A stretch of DNA of 12,926 nt. Source: an uncultured Eubacteriales bacterium. Its GTDB lineage: Bacteria > Bacillota > Clostridia > Monoglobales > Monoglobaceae. The stretch spans positions 1 through 12,926 of the forward strand of contig URZD01000042.1 of the NCBI GenBank assembly GCA_900552305.1, in the 5' to 3' direction. A program made the translations under genes and the position numbers. Numbering within the stretch: the first letter of the stretch is position 1; each line of letters starts with the position of its first letter. The notes beneath the pieces are model-generated. The model did not search any database, was not told where the DNA came from, and was given only the letters and a program-made list of their open reading frames with translations. Shown in pieces: positions 12,578 through 12,926 of this stretch.

Positions 12578-12926
12578 CTATTTCTTTAAAAGCTCCTTAA
12601 AATCCGCTGCTGCCAAAACTCCGCAAATGACCACCAAAACGGCATAGCCTATTGTTCTAAAATTCAAAATGCCGTAATCATGCAAAAACACTGCCGAAAA
12701 GAACATCGCCCATGCAGTATAGGTAATGTTAAGTCCCATCGCCTTTGCCGTTCCGACTTCGGCTATCGCCCGATAATAAAGCAAATATGATACCGTGGCA
12801 AAAAAAGCCGCTGCGGCAACCGTTGCCAGTACCGGTATATTCGCCGCCGAGAATAATCCCGCGGTAAAACGCACCCCTTTCAGGCACGGAATAATAATCA
12901 GTCCGTAAATCAAAGCCGACACAAGC
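12578..12926 (-). CDS. EamA/DMT-type transporter, C-terminal part (runs off the edge)
   Basis: The last roughly 115 residues of a membrane protein whose frame stays open to the right edge, so the start is not in the window. About four hydrophobic helices are seen, with VSYLLYYRAIAEVGTAKAMGLNITYTAWAMFFSAVFLHDYG, a pattern of the second EamA repeat of drug/metabolite transporters, then a terminal helix (TIGYAVLVVICGVLAA) and a Lys-rich tail. Such proteins export or exchange small metabolites; the substrate cannot be predicted. It converges on the GH10 gene and shares its terminator. No operon partner is visible. Confidence 0.8.
   Translation of the reverse strand, partial: LVSALIYGLIIIPCLKGVRFTAGLFSAANIPVLATVAAAAFFATVSYLLYYRAIAEVGTAKAMGLNITYTAWAMFFSAVFLHDYGILNFRTIGYAVLVVICGVLAAADFKELLKK

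Noticed and set aside
1..12926. CRISPR array or toxin-antitoxin/defence island
   Set aside because: No regularly spaced repeats and no cas, nuclease or toxin-like gene was seen; the mobile-element part in view has only xis and int.

Overview
The window looks like a chromosomal segment of a low-to-medium GC Gram-positive bacterium of the Clostridia, probably a carbohydrate-using gut-type anaerobe. The basis is strong AGGAGG-type ribosome sites, sigma-A-like TTGACA/TATAAT promoters, an S-layer homology (SLH) surface protein, an ABC-F ATPase, an RseC-like Cys/membrane protein, and glycoside hydrolase genes paired with AraC-family regulators. This is inferred from gene content; no species is claimed.

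Region 1 (1-1770) is the edge of an integrative element that continues to the left. It holds a small excisionase-like HTH gene and a tyrosine recombinase split by a one-base frameshift. Region 2 (1745-2150) is the likely integration neighbourhood. It has an intact tRNA-Ser(CGA) on the minus strand with its own terminator, a perfect 25-bp direct repeat on both sides of the tRNA, and a degenerate second copy of the tRNA 5' half with its promoter flank.

Region 3 (2373-5605) is a decaying sugar locus. An AraC-type regulator carries an in-frame TGA. It is divergent, over overlapping -35 boxes, from a GH2 beta-mannosidase-like gene that has lost its middle and carries two frameshifts and a TAG. A ROK-family sugar kinase that still looks intact overlaps the end of the broken gene by four bases. 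Two strong hairpin terminators close the region (5653-5765).

Region 4 (5778-10194, minus strand) holds a secreted SLH-domain protein, an ABC-F ATPase and an RseC-like protein with a CxxxCxxCxxC cluster and two membrane segments. A consensus sigma-A promoter (TTGACA, 17 bp, TATAAT) lies before the RseC-like gene, its -35 box overlapping the stop of the next gene.

Region 5 (10262-12508) is an intact divergent pair: an AraC-type regulator (minus) and a GH10 xylanase-family enzyme without signal peptide (plus). They share an intergenic region with two opposed promoters and a near-perfect 15-bp repeat around the palindrome TTTCGAAA, a candidate operator. A shared hairpin terminator separates GH10 from a partial EamA/DMT-type transporter that runs off the right edge.

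The broken AraC/GH2/ROK locus and the intact AraC/GH10 locus have the same logic (divergent AraC regulator plus glycosidase). This suggests a genome adapted to plant hemicellulose-derived oligosaccharides, with the copy beside the mobile element being lost. I did not find a clearly new multi-gene system; the most unusual structure is the repeat and tRNA-remnant arrangement at 1745-2150.
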